DNA of 64,000 bases from VAZQ01 sp045811525 (lineage in GTDB: Bacteria; Pseudomonadota; Alphaproteobacteria; Rhizobiales; Xanthobacteraceae), in the NCBI GenBank assembly GCA_045811525.1, contig JBJMTV010000005.1:30660-94659 (forward strand). Reading direction: 5' to 3'. Both the position numbers and the translations under genes were made by a program. The notes below the pieces were generated by a model. That model was not told the DNA's origin. It was given only the letters and a program-made list of their open reading frames with translations, and ran no database searches. Numbering within the stretch: the first letter of the stretch is position 1; each line of letters opens with the position of its first letter. Shown here in pieces: positions 23,495-34,708 of this stretch.

Positions 23495-24103
23495 ATGAAC
23501 AGCATGACATCAGGCATATTGCGCGCTGCAACTCTTGTTACCGCGCTGGCGCTGATCCCGGCGTCGGCCCAGCAGCAGACCACGCGTATCCGCGGTCCCA
23601 TTGCATCGGTGGACGGCGGCATGCTGGTGGTGAAAGCGGGCGAGGCCGGCGATGTCGCGGTGAAGCTCACGGAAAATGCGAACGTGTACGGCGTGGTCAA
23701 GGCCACCCTGGCCGATATCAAGCCCGGCGCCTTCATCGGCGTCGGCGCGACACCGCAGGCCGACGGCACTCAGCGTGCCATTCAGGTAATGATCTTCTCC
23801 GAGCAGCAGCGCGGCACGGGTGAGGGTCACCGCCCGTGGGATCGCCCGGGCACCACCATGACCAATGCCACCGTGGATAGCACGGTGGCAGGTGTCGACG
23901 GCCAAGCTGTCATGGTCAAATACAGGGATGGCGAGAAGAGGATCATTGTTGGCCCGGATGCAGTGATCCGAGCCTACGTCATTGGCAGTCGCGACGAGCT
24001 CAAGCCGGGAGCGAATATCAACATCGTCGCGGCAACCAAGAAAGCCGATGGGACGTTCGAGACGTCGCGCGTCAATGTCGGTCGTGACGGCATCGTGCCG
24101 TAG
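23495..24103 (+). CDS. Secreted DUF5666-like beta-rich protein, copy 2
   Basis: 202 residues, clearly paralogous to the protein 28 bases upstream. It shares a signal peptide (LVTALALIPASA|QQ), TRIRGPIASVDGGMLVVKAG, the ADIKPGAFIGVGATPQADGT block, GTGEGHRPWD, TMTNATV, YRDGEKRIIV and the end VNVGRDGIVP. The pair is a tandem duplication that has diverged, mostly in the loops, and probably forms one transcript. It is convergent with dnaE2, whose stop is 26 bases away. Function unknown. Confidence 0.75.
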   Translation: MNSMTSGILRAATLVTALALIPASAQQQTTRIRGPIASVDGGMLVVKAGEAGDVAVKLTENANVYGVVKATLADIKPGAFIGVGATPQADGTQRAIQVMIFSEQQRGTGEGHRPWDRPGTTMTNATVDSTVAGVDGQAVMVKYRDGEKRIIVGPDAVIRAYVIGSRDELKPGANINIVAATKKADGTFETSRVNVGRDGIVP

Positions 24104-24129
24104 CTCCTGAGCTCCTCGTGCGTGCCGGC

Positions 24130-27645
<3,516 letters not shown>

Positions 27646-27647
27646 GA

Positions 27648-29213
27648 TTACGCATACATCCCGTGTAGGAACCAACGTGGAGCTTGCAGTCCCTCTGCCT
27701 GGTCGCGATAAAGCCCCGCGCGAAACAGCCAGAAGCGCAAGCCTGCCTTGTCCTCGACGCGAAAATAGTCGCGCGGCGGAGCTGGTTGGTCATTCCACCA
27801 TTCGCCTTCGATCCGTTCAGGACCCTCGGCGGCAACCACCTCGTGCAGGGCGCGTCGCCAGCGAAAGCGGATCGGTGGGCCATCGGGCACCAGAGCAAAG
27901 ACGTCGTCGATCGGCTCGGGTTTGCCCAGCAGACGCAGTGGCCGCGCGCTCAGTAACGCCTTGGTGCGATATCGGCGAAACGCGGCCCAGCCCGGCTCCT
28001 CGTGTTTTAACATTTGCGCCGGCACCGACGTGACTGCCAGCTCCGGCACGTGGGTGTCATGGGCCACGAGCCGCGACACGCGTCGGCGGCCTAGTCGCGC
28101 GCTTAAGCGGTCGACCAGGCGGTCGAGGTCGGCCGGATTGTCCTCGCCGCCGAGGCTGATCTGTTCGTCCAGACAAGGCTCGGTGACGGTGACGGAGAGC
28201 CGCGCCAGATCAAAGCCGAAACCTGGATCGATCTCGTCGCCCAGCGCTGCCAAGCGTTCGACAAACAGCGCTCGGATCGTCTGCGGATCACGAACCGGAC
28301 GCGAGGTGCCCGCGGCAATGCGCCGGACCACCCCATCGGTGCGAAAAAGTGCGAGCTCGAGCCGACGCGCCCCTTCGCCGCGAGCCGTCAGAGTAGACTT
28401 GAGGCGTAGTGCCAGCCGCTCCACCGTCGCGAGCACGTCCTCCTCGCGGGCGATCGGCTCAGGAAAATTGCGCTCGGCGAGATAAGGTGGAACAGGCAGC
28501 AAAGGCGAAAGCGGCTCATCCTCGCGTCCAAGCGCGCAATCAAGGCGGCGCAAGAGCTCAACGCCGAACCGCGCTGCCAGCGGCGCGCGCGGCACATCGA
28601 GAATGTCACCGATGCGATGCAAGCCGAGGCGCGCCAGCGCAGCAACCATGGCCGCCGGCAGCCTGAGCGCCGCAAGAGACAAGGGGGCCAAGAGCTCGCG
28701 TTCCCGGCTGGTCGCGCTGATGGGGCTTTCGCCAAAACGTGCCGCCGCCCAGGCCGCACCAAGGGTGCCGGCGATCGCGATGCGTGCGGAGAAGCCGAAG
28801 TTTTTCAGGCGCGTGAGGAGATCGGCGTAGAGCTTTTCCTCCCCACCAAACAGATGGGCGCAGCCGCCAATGGCGAGTAGAAGGCCGTCGGGCGGATCGC
28901 AGGCGAGCAGCGGCGTATAGCGCTGACACCAATCAGCCAAGGCATCGAGCAGACGCGCATCGGCCATGGGATTTTCCGGTACTGCCGTGAGCTCCGGATG
29001 CATGGCCCGGGCCTGAGCCAGAGCGAGACCAGGTCGCAGGCCACGCTCCTGCGCCCCCGCATCCAGTGAGACCAGCAGGTCGAGATTGCCGCGTCTGCCA
29101 TAGACCACCACGGGAGAGGGGAGGTCAGGCGACTGCTGGGCGATTCTGTCGGTTGAAAGTCGTTTCAGCCACAGGCTCAGAATGCGTTGTGAGCTTGAAC
29201 CGTTGCTCCACAC
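27648..29213 (-). CDS. imuB: ImuB, inactive Y-family polymerase-like protein of the mutasome
   Basis: About 521 residues. The N-terminus reads RILSLWLKRLSTDRIA and PVVVYGRRGNLDLLVSLDAGAQERGLRPG, typical of ImuB (DNA polymerase Y-family fold lacking catalytic acids). The middle has RIGDILDVPRAPLAARFGVELLRRLD (helix-hairpin-helix) and the little-finger region. The C-terminus contains WWNDQPAPPRDYFRVEDKAGLRFWLFRAG. Its role is adaptor: it binds the beta clamp and DnaE2. The start is uncertain: a GTG at 29213 is preferred, an ATG at 29264 gives 17 more residues, and both overlap the end of imuA by 90-140 bases. Confidence 0.9.
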   Translation of the reverse strand: MWSNGSSSQRILSLWLKRLSTDRIAQQSPDLPSPVVVYGRRGNLDLLVSLDAGAQERGLRPGLALAQARAMHPELTAVPENPMADARLLDALADWCQRYTPLLACDPPDGLLLAIGGCAHLFGGEEKLYADLLTRLKNFGFSARIAIAGTLGAAWAAARFGESPISATSRERELLAPLSLAALRLPAAMVAALARLGLHRIGDILDVPRAPLAARFGVELLRRLDCALGREDEPLSPLLPVPPYLAERNFPEPIAREEDVLATVERLALRLKSTLTARGEGARRLELALFRTDGVVRRIAAGTSRPVRDPQTIRALFVERLAALGDEIDPGFGFDLARLSVTVTEPCLDEQISLGGEDNPADLDRLVDRLSARLGRRRVSRLVAHDTHVPELAVTSVPAQMLKHEEPGWAAFRRYRTKALLSARPLRLLGKPEPIDDVFALVPDGPPIRFRWRRALHEVVAAEGPERIEGEWWNDQPAPPRDYFRVEDKAGLRFWLFRAGLYRDQAEGLQAPRWFLHGMYA

Positions 29214-30027
29214 TGTTCCACTCCACGATCCAGGCTCCGAGGTGACCACGCCGGTTGCGTACAAGCTGCAGAGCCAGCCGTGGCGGGCCTACGCCGCCCC
29301 GATCACCGAAGCGAGGAGATCGCGGGGGACCGATGACCCACCGTGTCACAGCGGCAGAGGGCTGATGATCCGGCGCGGTGCGCAGGATGAGTCCCAGCGT
29401 GTGACCGGCTGCGGCAGCAAGCGACAGCCGCCGCGTCACGATCGGATCGATGTTGTGCTCGCGCAATTCGCCAATGACGACGCCAATCGCGGGAGAGCGC
29501 AAAGCTTCCTCCATGGCCCATAAGACGTCGCGTCGGTGCGCGGCGGCCACGATGATCAGCTGCTCAGGTCTGATGCCGACTTCCACGAGTCCGGGTCCGT
29601 ACAGGTGTCCATTCTCGAGGCTCGTGAGATCCTCGGAGATCCACAGGGCATGTTTTTTTGCCACCAAGGACAGCACCTGATCCGGGATTGCACGATTGAA
29701 GGTGGCTTGCGCATTTCCACTGCGGTGAGTCCGGACGGCAACCGCGAGCGCAAACAGGGTTGCTGATGCGATCGTCGCTTCACCAGAGGCAGTCGCCTCG
29801 TGCAGCGCGCCGCAACCGAGTCCGCCCCCTAAACTCGCATCGATCTCGGCGATGCCAAGTGCCACGGCGTTGCTCGAACGCGTGAGCACCCGCGGACCTG
29901 CAGCAGTCTCCTTCAGCAGGAGCTGCAGAGAAGCGGACGTCGTCCCTAAGCTCCGGTCGAGCCGCGGCGTGTCGGACGGGAGTGGCGGCTCGAGCCCACA
30001 CAAAGCAGAGCGCACTATGACGGGCAT
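29125..30027 (-). CDS. imuA: ImuA, RecA/SulA-like mutasome protein
   Basis: 300 residues. The core SNAVALGIAEIDASLGGGLGCGALHEATA resembles the RecA-like N-core with a degenerate P-loop. LLKETAAGPRVLTR and PEQLIIVAAAHRRDVLWAMEEALRSP are typical ImuA segments. The C-terminus GAWIVEWNSVEQRFKL is conserved. It is the first gene of imuA-imuB-dnaE2, with a LexA box 42 bases upstream of its ATG. It is required with ImuB for DnaE2-dependent mutagenesis in related bacteria, probably by regulating RecA or assembly. The last 30 codons overlap the likely start of imuB. Confidence 0.88.
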   Translation of the reverse strand: MPVIVRSALCGLEPPLPSDTPRLDRSLGTTSASLQLLLKETAAGPRVLTRSSNAVALGIAEIDASLGGGLGCGALHEATASGEATIASATLFALAVAVRTHRSGNAQATFNRAIPDQVLSLVAKKHALWISEDLTSLENGHLYGPGLVEVGIRPEQLIIVAAAHRRDVLWAMEEALRSPAIGVVIGELREHNIDPIVTRRLSLAAAAGHTLGLILRTAPDHQPSAAVTRWVIGPPRSPRFGDRGGVGPPRLALQLVRNRRGHLGAWIVEWNSVEQRFKLTTHSEPVAETTFNRQNRPAVA

Positions 30028-30068
30028 GGTTTTCTGCCTGTGGGATGGGGCCGCTAGACAGGCCCTGT

Positions 30069-30083
30069 GTTCATGTTTTGTTC
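30069..30083. promoter_or_regulatory. LexA (SOS) box upstream of imuA-imuB-dnaE2
   Basis: GTTC, seven bases, GTTC on the plus strand (GAAC-N7-GAAC for the operon). This is a perfect match to the alphaproteobacterial LexA direct repeat. It lies 42 bases before the imuA ATG, as expected for repression of the operon until DNA damage. Confidence 0.85.
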
Positions 30084-30208
30084 TAAAGGATTCCCCAGCT
30101 CCAACCCGCCGTCAAGCCGCCTCATAAGTGATTGAAAAGGCTGCTTGGCTTGGGGGCTGGGAGCGCCGTTCGGTGCGGCAGCGCGCCCCTCTCTCTCAGC
30201 TCAGCCTC

Positions 30209-31354
30209 TCAGAACGCCGCGATGACGCTGCGGTCGACCGCTCTGACGCTCTTCACCCCGGTCAGCGCCATGGTGACATCGAGCTCCTTGGCGATCAGCT
30301 CGATTGCCTTGACCACGCCGGCTGCCCCGTAAGCTCCCAGTCCATAGATGTAGGACCGGCCGATCATGCAGGAGCGGGCGCCGAGCGCCAGGGCGCGCAT
30401 GACATCCTGGCCGGAGCGAATGCCTCCATCGAACATAAGCTCGATGTCGCTCCCCACGACATCAGCAATTCTTGGCAGCATCGAAATGGAGGACATGGCC
30501 CCATCGAGTTGCCGTCCTCCGTGGTTGGAAACGACCATCGCATCGGCGCCCGTCTTCACCGCAATCTTGGCGTCCTCCACATCAAGGATGCCTTTGAGAA
30601 TGAGCTTGCCCGGCCACAGGCTCTTGATCCACTCGACGTCCTTCCAATTGAGCGTGGGGTCGAACTGACTTGCGGTCCACTGCGCGAGCGAGTTCACATC
30701 CTCCATGCCCTTCACGTGGCCGGCCAGGTTGCCGAACGTTTTGCGACGCCCGCGCAGAATCGAGTAGGCCCAGCTCGGCTTGGTCGCAATGTCGAGCACG
30801 TTGGCGAGGTGGATTTCCGGCGGCACCGTCATCCCATTGCGAATGTCACAATGACGCTGACCCAGCACTTGCAGGTCCACCGTGAGCACCAGCGCACTGC
30901 AACGCGCTGCTTGCGCCCGCTCGATCAATGCCTTGATGAAACCGCGGTCGCGAATGACATAGACCTGGAACCAGAACGGCCGCCCCGTGGCCTGCGCCAC
31001 GTCCTCGATCGAGCAGATCGACATGGTCGACAGCGTGAACGGGATGCCCGCCGCCTGCGCCGCGCGGCACGCCAGGATCTCGCCGTCGCCGTGCTGCATT
31101 CCGCACAGCCCGATGGGTGCGAGTGCCAGCGGCAGCGACACCTTTTCCCCGACAATGGTCGTGGTGAGGTCGCGCTCCGATACATCGACAAGCACGCGCT
31201 GCCGCAACTTCATGCGCTCGAGGTCGGCACGGTTGGCGCGCAGCGTCTCCTGTGAATAGGAGCCGGCTTCGGCATAATCGAAGAAGGCGCGTGGGACCTT
31301 GCGGCGCGCAATCTGCCGCAGGTCCTCGATGCATGTGATGGCGCGCATTGTCAT
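30209..31354 (-). CDS. lldD: FMN-dependent alpha-hydroxy acid dehydrogenase (lactate dehydrogenase LldD-like)
   Basis: 381 residues with the (S)-2-hydroxyacid dehydrogenase TIM barrel. The N-terminus is IARRKVPRAFFDYAEAGSYSQET. FMN-binding segments are LALAPIGLCGMQHGDGE and TLSTMSICSIEDVAQ. The catalytic His lies in VVSNHGGRQLDGAMSS, and FMN phosphate is bound by LMFDGGIRSGQDVMRALALGA. The family oxidises L-lactate, glycolate or mandelate and passes electrons to the quinone pool or oxygen. No partner genes are adjacent. The gene symbol is by similarity only; the substrate could be another 2-hydroxy acid. Confidence 0.85.
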   Translation of the reverse strand: MTMRAITCIEDLRQIARRKVPRAFFDYAEAGSYSQETLRANRADLERMKLRQRVLVDVSERDLTTTIVGEKVSLPLALAPIGLCGMQHGDGEILACRAAQAAGIPFTLSTMSICSIEDVAQATGRPFWFQVYVIRDRGFIKALIERAQAARCSALVLTVDLQVLGQRHCDIRNGMTVPPEIHLANVLDIATKPSWAYSILRGRRKTFGNLAGHVKGMEDVNSLAQWTASQFDPTLNWKDVEWIKSLWPGKLILKGILDVEDAKIAVKTGADAMVVSNHGGRQLDGAMSSISMLPRIADVVGSDIELMFDGGIRSGQDVMRALALGARSCMIGRSYIYGLGAYGAAGVVKAIELIAKELDVTMALTGVKSVRAVDRSVIAAF

Positions 31355-31530
31355 GGCGCTGGTAACGATCGGACCGGAAACGATGGCACCCGAAATGATA
31401 AGACCGAAGTCATGCCGCCCCTTGCGCGGTGCAGCTGTTGAAGGCCTTCAATTCGGGTCTCTGGACGGGCGGAACGCCCGCTCCGCTGCACGCGTTATAT
31501 CTTTAGCGCATTTTGAGCAGGACAGCATTC

Positions 31531-31711
31531 ATGCCGATCCCTAACCCGACGCTGATGGAGCATGAACAGGAAGCCAAGCGGCAGGAGGAGGCGCAGGAGG
31601 CGGAAAGGCGGAAGCTCGAGAAATCTCTGGCTAAAGGACAGTTCCCGGGGCTCCGACACTGCCAATGTGACCCCGCCGGGCCCCACTCGAGGCGATAAAG
31701 CCAAGAGCTAA
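31531..31711 (+). pseudogene. Small acidic/basic repeat-like protein (about 59 aa) broken by one extra G
   Basis: The open frame from the ATG at 31531 encodes MPIPNPTLMEHEQEAKRQEE and a charged helix, then passes GQFPG and runs into an unrelated tail. Removing one G from GGGG at 31647-31650 restores SDTANVTPPGPTRGDKAKS and a stop at 31709-31711. That gives a 59-residue protein with a charged helix and a Pro-rich tail, of a type I recall from small Bradyrhizobium proteins. Either the gene is broken or the assembly has a homopolymer error. Function unknown. Confidence 0.6.
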
Positions 31712-31911
31712 GGGGTTCTCGTATGACTCCCTCCCTGTCACCGCGCCGCGTGCCCGCGCCATCGCACTCTTTGGCTTCCGCCTGGCGTTAACCCTCGATT
31801 AGCACCGGCTGCCGATGCGGTCGCTCTGCCGCACCGGTTGCACATATTTTTCAAGATTTGCAGCTTCCAATTGACCTATCATGGGCGTGACATCTTAGGC
31901 GGGTGGGGGAT

Positions 31912-33252
31912 ATGGCTCGCAGATATTTCGGCACTGATGGCATCCGTGGCCGCGCCAATGGCGTGATCACCCCCGAGCTGGCGCTCAAGGTCGGTCAAGC
32001 CGCCGGCCTCGCTTTTCGCCGTGGCGATCATCGCCACCGCGTGCTCATCGGCAAGGATACCAGGCTGTCCGGCTACATGATCGAGACCGCCCTGGTCGCC
32101 GGCTTCACGTCCGTGGGTATGGACGTCTTGCTCACTGGCCCCATTCCTACGCCCGCTGTCGGCATGCTGACCCGCTCTATGCGTGCTGATCTCGGGGTGA
32201 TGATCTCGGCCTCGCACAATCCCTACGACGACAACGGCATCAAATTATTCGGCCCGGATGGGTTCAAGCTCAATGATGATGTGGAGCAGCAGATCGAAAT
32301 CCTGATCGACTCCGATCTGGCCAAAAAGCTCGCCAAGAGCGCCGATCTAGGCAGGGCGAAGCGCATTGATGGTGTGCAGGATCGCTACATCGAGTTCGCT
32401 AAACGCACGCTGCCGCGCAACCTTTCACTCGGGGGCCTGCGCGTGGTGATCGATTGCGCGCACGGGGCCGGCTATCGCGTCGCCCCCGAAGCTTTGCGCG
32501 AGCTCGACGCGGAAGTTATTGCCTTGGGCGTCGAGCCTGACGGGTTCAACATCAACCGCGAATGCGGCTCCACCGAGCCGAGTGCGCTTTGCCAGAAAGT
32601 GAAGGAGATGCGGGCGGACGTCGGTATCGCGCTCGATGGCGATGCCGATCGGGTGGTGATTGCCGACGAGCGCGGCCGCATCGTCGATGGCGACCAGTTG
32701 CTGGCGGTGATCGCGGAGAGCTGGAGGGCCGACGGGCGGCTGACCAGCCCGGGCATCGTCGGAACGGTGATGTCCAATCTGGGATTCGAGCGCTACCTGA
32801 CCAGCCTCGGTCTCGAGCTGGTCCGCACACCGGTGGGTGATCGTTATGTGCTCGAGCACATGCGGCGCCACGACTACAATGTGGGCGGGGAGCAATCGGG
32901 GCACATCATCTTTTCTGATTACGCCACGACCGGCGACGGGCTCGTCGCTGCGCTTCAGGTGCTCGCAGTGGTGAAGAAGCTGGGCGAGCCCGTCTCGCAG
33001 GTATGCCACCGGTTCGAGCCGCTGCCGCAGGTCCTGAAGAATGTCCGCTATCAGAGCGGCATGCCGCTCGAGAATGCGGGTGTGCGTTCCGCGATCAGGG
33101 ATGCCGAGGCGCGGCTTGACGGACATGGTCGCCTCCTCGTGCGGCCATCCGGGACCGAGCCTGTGATCCGCGTGATGGGCGAGGGGGATGACAAGGTCTT
33201 GGTAGAAGAGGTGGTCGATGGGGTGGTGGACGCCCTGATCCGGGCCGCCTGA
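31912..33252 (+). CDS. glmM: Phosphoglucosamine mutase GlmM
   Basis: 446 residues, the expected length, starting MARRYFGTDGIRGRAN. The phosphoserine loop is MISASHNPYDDNGIKLFG near residues 99-116, the metal loop is ALDGDADRVVI near 240, and the phosphate-binding end is RPSGTEPVIRVMGEG. It converts glucosamine-6-phosphate to glucosamine-1-phosphate for peptidoglycan and LPS. The ATG at 31912 is used rather than a GTG at 31903. In many alphaproteobacteria ftsH precedes glmM; here a small broken gene does. Confidence 0.97.
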   Translation: MARRYFGTDGIRGRANGVITPELALKVGQAAGLAFRRGDHRHRVLIGKDTRLSGYMIETALVAGFTSVGMDVLLTGPIPTPAVGMLTRSMRADLGVMISASHNPYDDNGIKLFGPDGFKLNDDVEQQIEILIDSDLAKKLAKSADLGRAKRIDGVQDRYIEFAKRTLPRNLSLGGLRVVIDCAHGAGYRVAPEALRELDAEVIALGVEPDGFNINRECGSTEPSALCQKVKEMRADVGIALDGDADRVVIADERGRIVDGDQLLAVIAESWRADGRLTSPGIVGTVMSNLGFERYLTSLGLELVRTPVGDRYVLEHMRRHDYNVGGEQSGHIIFSDYATTGDGLVAALQVLAVVKKLGEPVSQVCHRFEPLPQVLKNVRYQSGMPLENAGVRSAIRDAEARLDGHGRLLVRPSGTEPVIRVMGEGDDKVLVEEVVDGVVDALIRAA

Positions 33253-33271
33253 CGCTCTCTCCTGAATAGCG

Positions 33272-33291
33272 CCCCTGGGCCGAGCCAGGGG
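33272..33291 (+). terminator. Hairpin after glmM
   Basis: CCCCTGG, six-base loop, CCAGGGG: a perfect 7-bp stem about 20 bases after the glmM stop. No run of T follows, so it may only protect the transcript end or cause pausing. Confidence 0.45.
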
Positions 33292-33386
33292 AGTGGGGCA
33301 GGTGCTCTGTCCCGAACGTCTTATGCACTTTGGAATAGCTGCAAGCTGCCGATTCGAGCTTTACTTTGCCGCAGGCTGCAGGCTAG

Positions 33387-33406
33387 TTAGTTTCATACGG
33401 AACTAA
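33387..33406. promoter_or_regulatory. Palindromic operator candidate upstream of bfd
   Basis: TTAGTTTC-ATAC-GGAACTAA is a 7-of-8 inverted repeat 25 bases before the bfd start. Iron genes of this group are often controlled by Irr or RirA through palindromic or partly palindromic sites. The sequence does not match the Irr consensus exactly as I know it, so the bound protein is unknown. Confidence 0.45.
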
Positions 33407-33430
33407 TACCTTGCAGGAACTTCAGCTCAC

Positions 33431-33646
33431 ATGATCGTCTGCTCCTGCAATGTCTTGAGTGACCACGACGTACGTTCGGTCGTGGTAGCTGAGCCGGCCC
33501 CCCGCACCACCGGGCAGGTTTATGGCTGCTTGGGCTGCACTCCACAGTGCGGACGTTGTGCTCGCACCATCCGCCGGATCATGGACGACGCGATGGCTGG
33601 AGTCTGCGAGCCCACCCGGAGCAATCCTGGTCTGCTCCGGGGCTAG
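33431..33646 (+). CDS. bfd: Bacterioferritin-associated ferredoxin Bfd
   Basis: 71 residues starting MIVCSCNVLSDHDVRSVV. The four ligands of the [2Fe-2S] centre are CSC at residues 4-6 and CTPQC/CGRC around 36-43, in the segment YGCLGCTPQCGRCARTI. Bfd docks to bacterioferritin and reduces its stored iron for release. It precedes bfr by 189 bases, as in many proteobacteria, and a palindromic operator candidate lies just upstream. Confidence 0.88.
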   Translation: MIVCSCNVLSDHDVRSVVVAEPAPRTTGQVYGCLGCTPQCGRCARTIRRIMDDAMAGVCEPTRSNPGLLRG

Positions 33647-33835
33647 GCCGCTTCCAAAGCCCATCTCTCCGCTTATTGTTGTTGGAACCGGCGCTGTGCT
33701 TTGCGCTCCCGTATTTTTGGCACATGCGCTGTCGTGTAGTATGGAGCTTCCGCAGGTCCGCCTCTTGTTCGCGCGACGACGTCGCGAGCTTTGAGGTTGA
33801 ACGCGCGGCATTTGCTTCGTGAAAGGATGCGCAGC

Positions 33836-34318
33836 ATGCAGGGCGACGCCCGCGTCATCGAATATCTCAATCGAGCACTGCGGCATGAGCTTGCCGCCAT
33901 AAATCAGTATTGGCTGCATTATCGGCTGCTGGATAATTGGGGTTACAAGGGGCTGGCGAAGAAGTGGCGCAAGGAATCCATCGAGGAGATGGAGCATGCC
34001 GACAAGCTCGTGGAGCGCATCATCTTTCTCGATGGCTTTCCGAACATGCAGGTCATCGACCCGCTGCGCATCGGCCAGAATGTGCGCGAGGTGCTTGACT
34101 GCGATCTTGCGGCGGAAATGTCGGCACGCGCGCTTTATCAAGAGGCCGCCACGCATTGTCATTCAGTGAGAGATTATGTGACGCGTGACCTGTTCGAGAA
34201 GCTGATGCGCGACGAAGAAGAGCACATCGATTATCTCGAGACGCAGCTCGAGCTTGTGGCCAAGCTCGGACTGGAGCTCTACGCGCAGCATCACATCGGC
34301 GAGTCCGACGAAAGCTGA
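33836..34318 (+). CDS. bfr: Bacterioferritin
   Basis: 160 residues from the ATG at 33836 (MQGDARVIEYLNRALRHEL), which has GAAAGGA upstream; this is the usual length and start. Ferroxidase ligands are Glu in RHELAAINQYWLH, Glu and His in SIEEMEHADKLVERI, and Glu and His in RDEEEHIDYLETQL. The haem Met is in EEMEHAD. It forms the 24-subunit iron storage shell. The longer upstream frame is not needed. Bfd, its release partner, is encoded immediately before. Confidence 0.96.
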   Translation: MQGDARVIEYLNRALRHELAAINQYWLHYRLLDNWGYKGLAKKWRKESIEEMEHADKLVERIIFLDGFPNMQVIDPLRIGQNVREVLDCDLAAEMSARALYQEAATHCHSVRDYVTRDLFEKLMRDEEEHIDYLETQLELVAKLGLELYAQHHIGESDES

Positions 34319-34708
34319 GTGTTGATCGCCACCGAAGTAGGGTGTGCAAAGCCGCGCGAGCGGCGTGCGCACCATCAATTCTCGCATGCGTCGGCGGTGC
34401 ACACGAGGCAGGTGGTGCGCACGATGCTTCGCACCTTTGCCGCACCCTACGTTCCCCTATTTCGCTAGGCGCTGCGTAGGGCGCGCCAGGCGCGCTCTTG
34501 TGCCGTAACCCGCCGCTCCCCGGCAACGTCATGGATGGTGGGTTATGCTCCCTATTCCGCCCTACTTATAAGCGCGCGTGGTCGGGGGGAATTAATTTTC
34601 ACGGTTAAAAAGTAAGGTTAAGTGCTGCTTAAGAGTTTGCTGGCATCGTCCGCTTCGTCGGTTACCCCTGTGGGCTCTCACGCCCCGGCTGGACGAAAGG
34701 ATGAAGTC
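34319..34708. other. 390-base gene-free region between bfr and an outer-membrane protein gene
   Basis: The first part holds an inverted pair of palindromic repeat units (34337-34450, listed separately). The rest carries the control region for the outer-membrane gene: an A/T-rich stretch near 34588-34620 with two GGTTAA words, and GAAAGGA at 34694-34700 before the ATG at 34709. No coding frame is convincing. Confidence 0.6.
34337..34450. repeat. REP-like element: two inverted copies of a ~40-base palindromic unit
   Basis: Unit 1 (34337-34374) starts GTAGGGTGTGCAAAG and ends GTGCGCACCAT. Unit 2, on the other strand from 34450, starts GTAGGGTGCGGCAAAG and ends GTGCGCACCACC. The outer GTAGGGTG/CACCCTAC boxes face outward. 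Very similar GTAGGGTGGGCAAAG repeats are, as I recall, abundant between genes of Bradyrhizobium and Rhodopseudomonas. Confidence 0.65.

Noticed and set aside
22375..23769. 464-codon minus-strand frame
   Set aside because: It runs opposite the SDR and the first DUF5666-like gene. Both plus-strand genes have signal or nucleotide motifs, and the minus frame has none.
22843..24103. Metal ABC transporter permeases
   Set aside because: Such labels exist for this family as I recall, but both proteins have only a signal peptide and short beta strands, with no membrane spans.
34585..34625. CtrA site upstream of the first outer-membrane gene
   Set aside because: The two TTAA words are nine bases apart, not seven.
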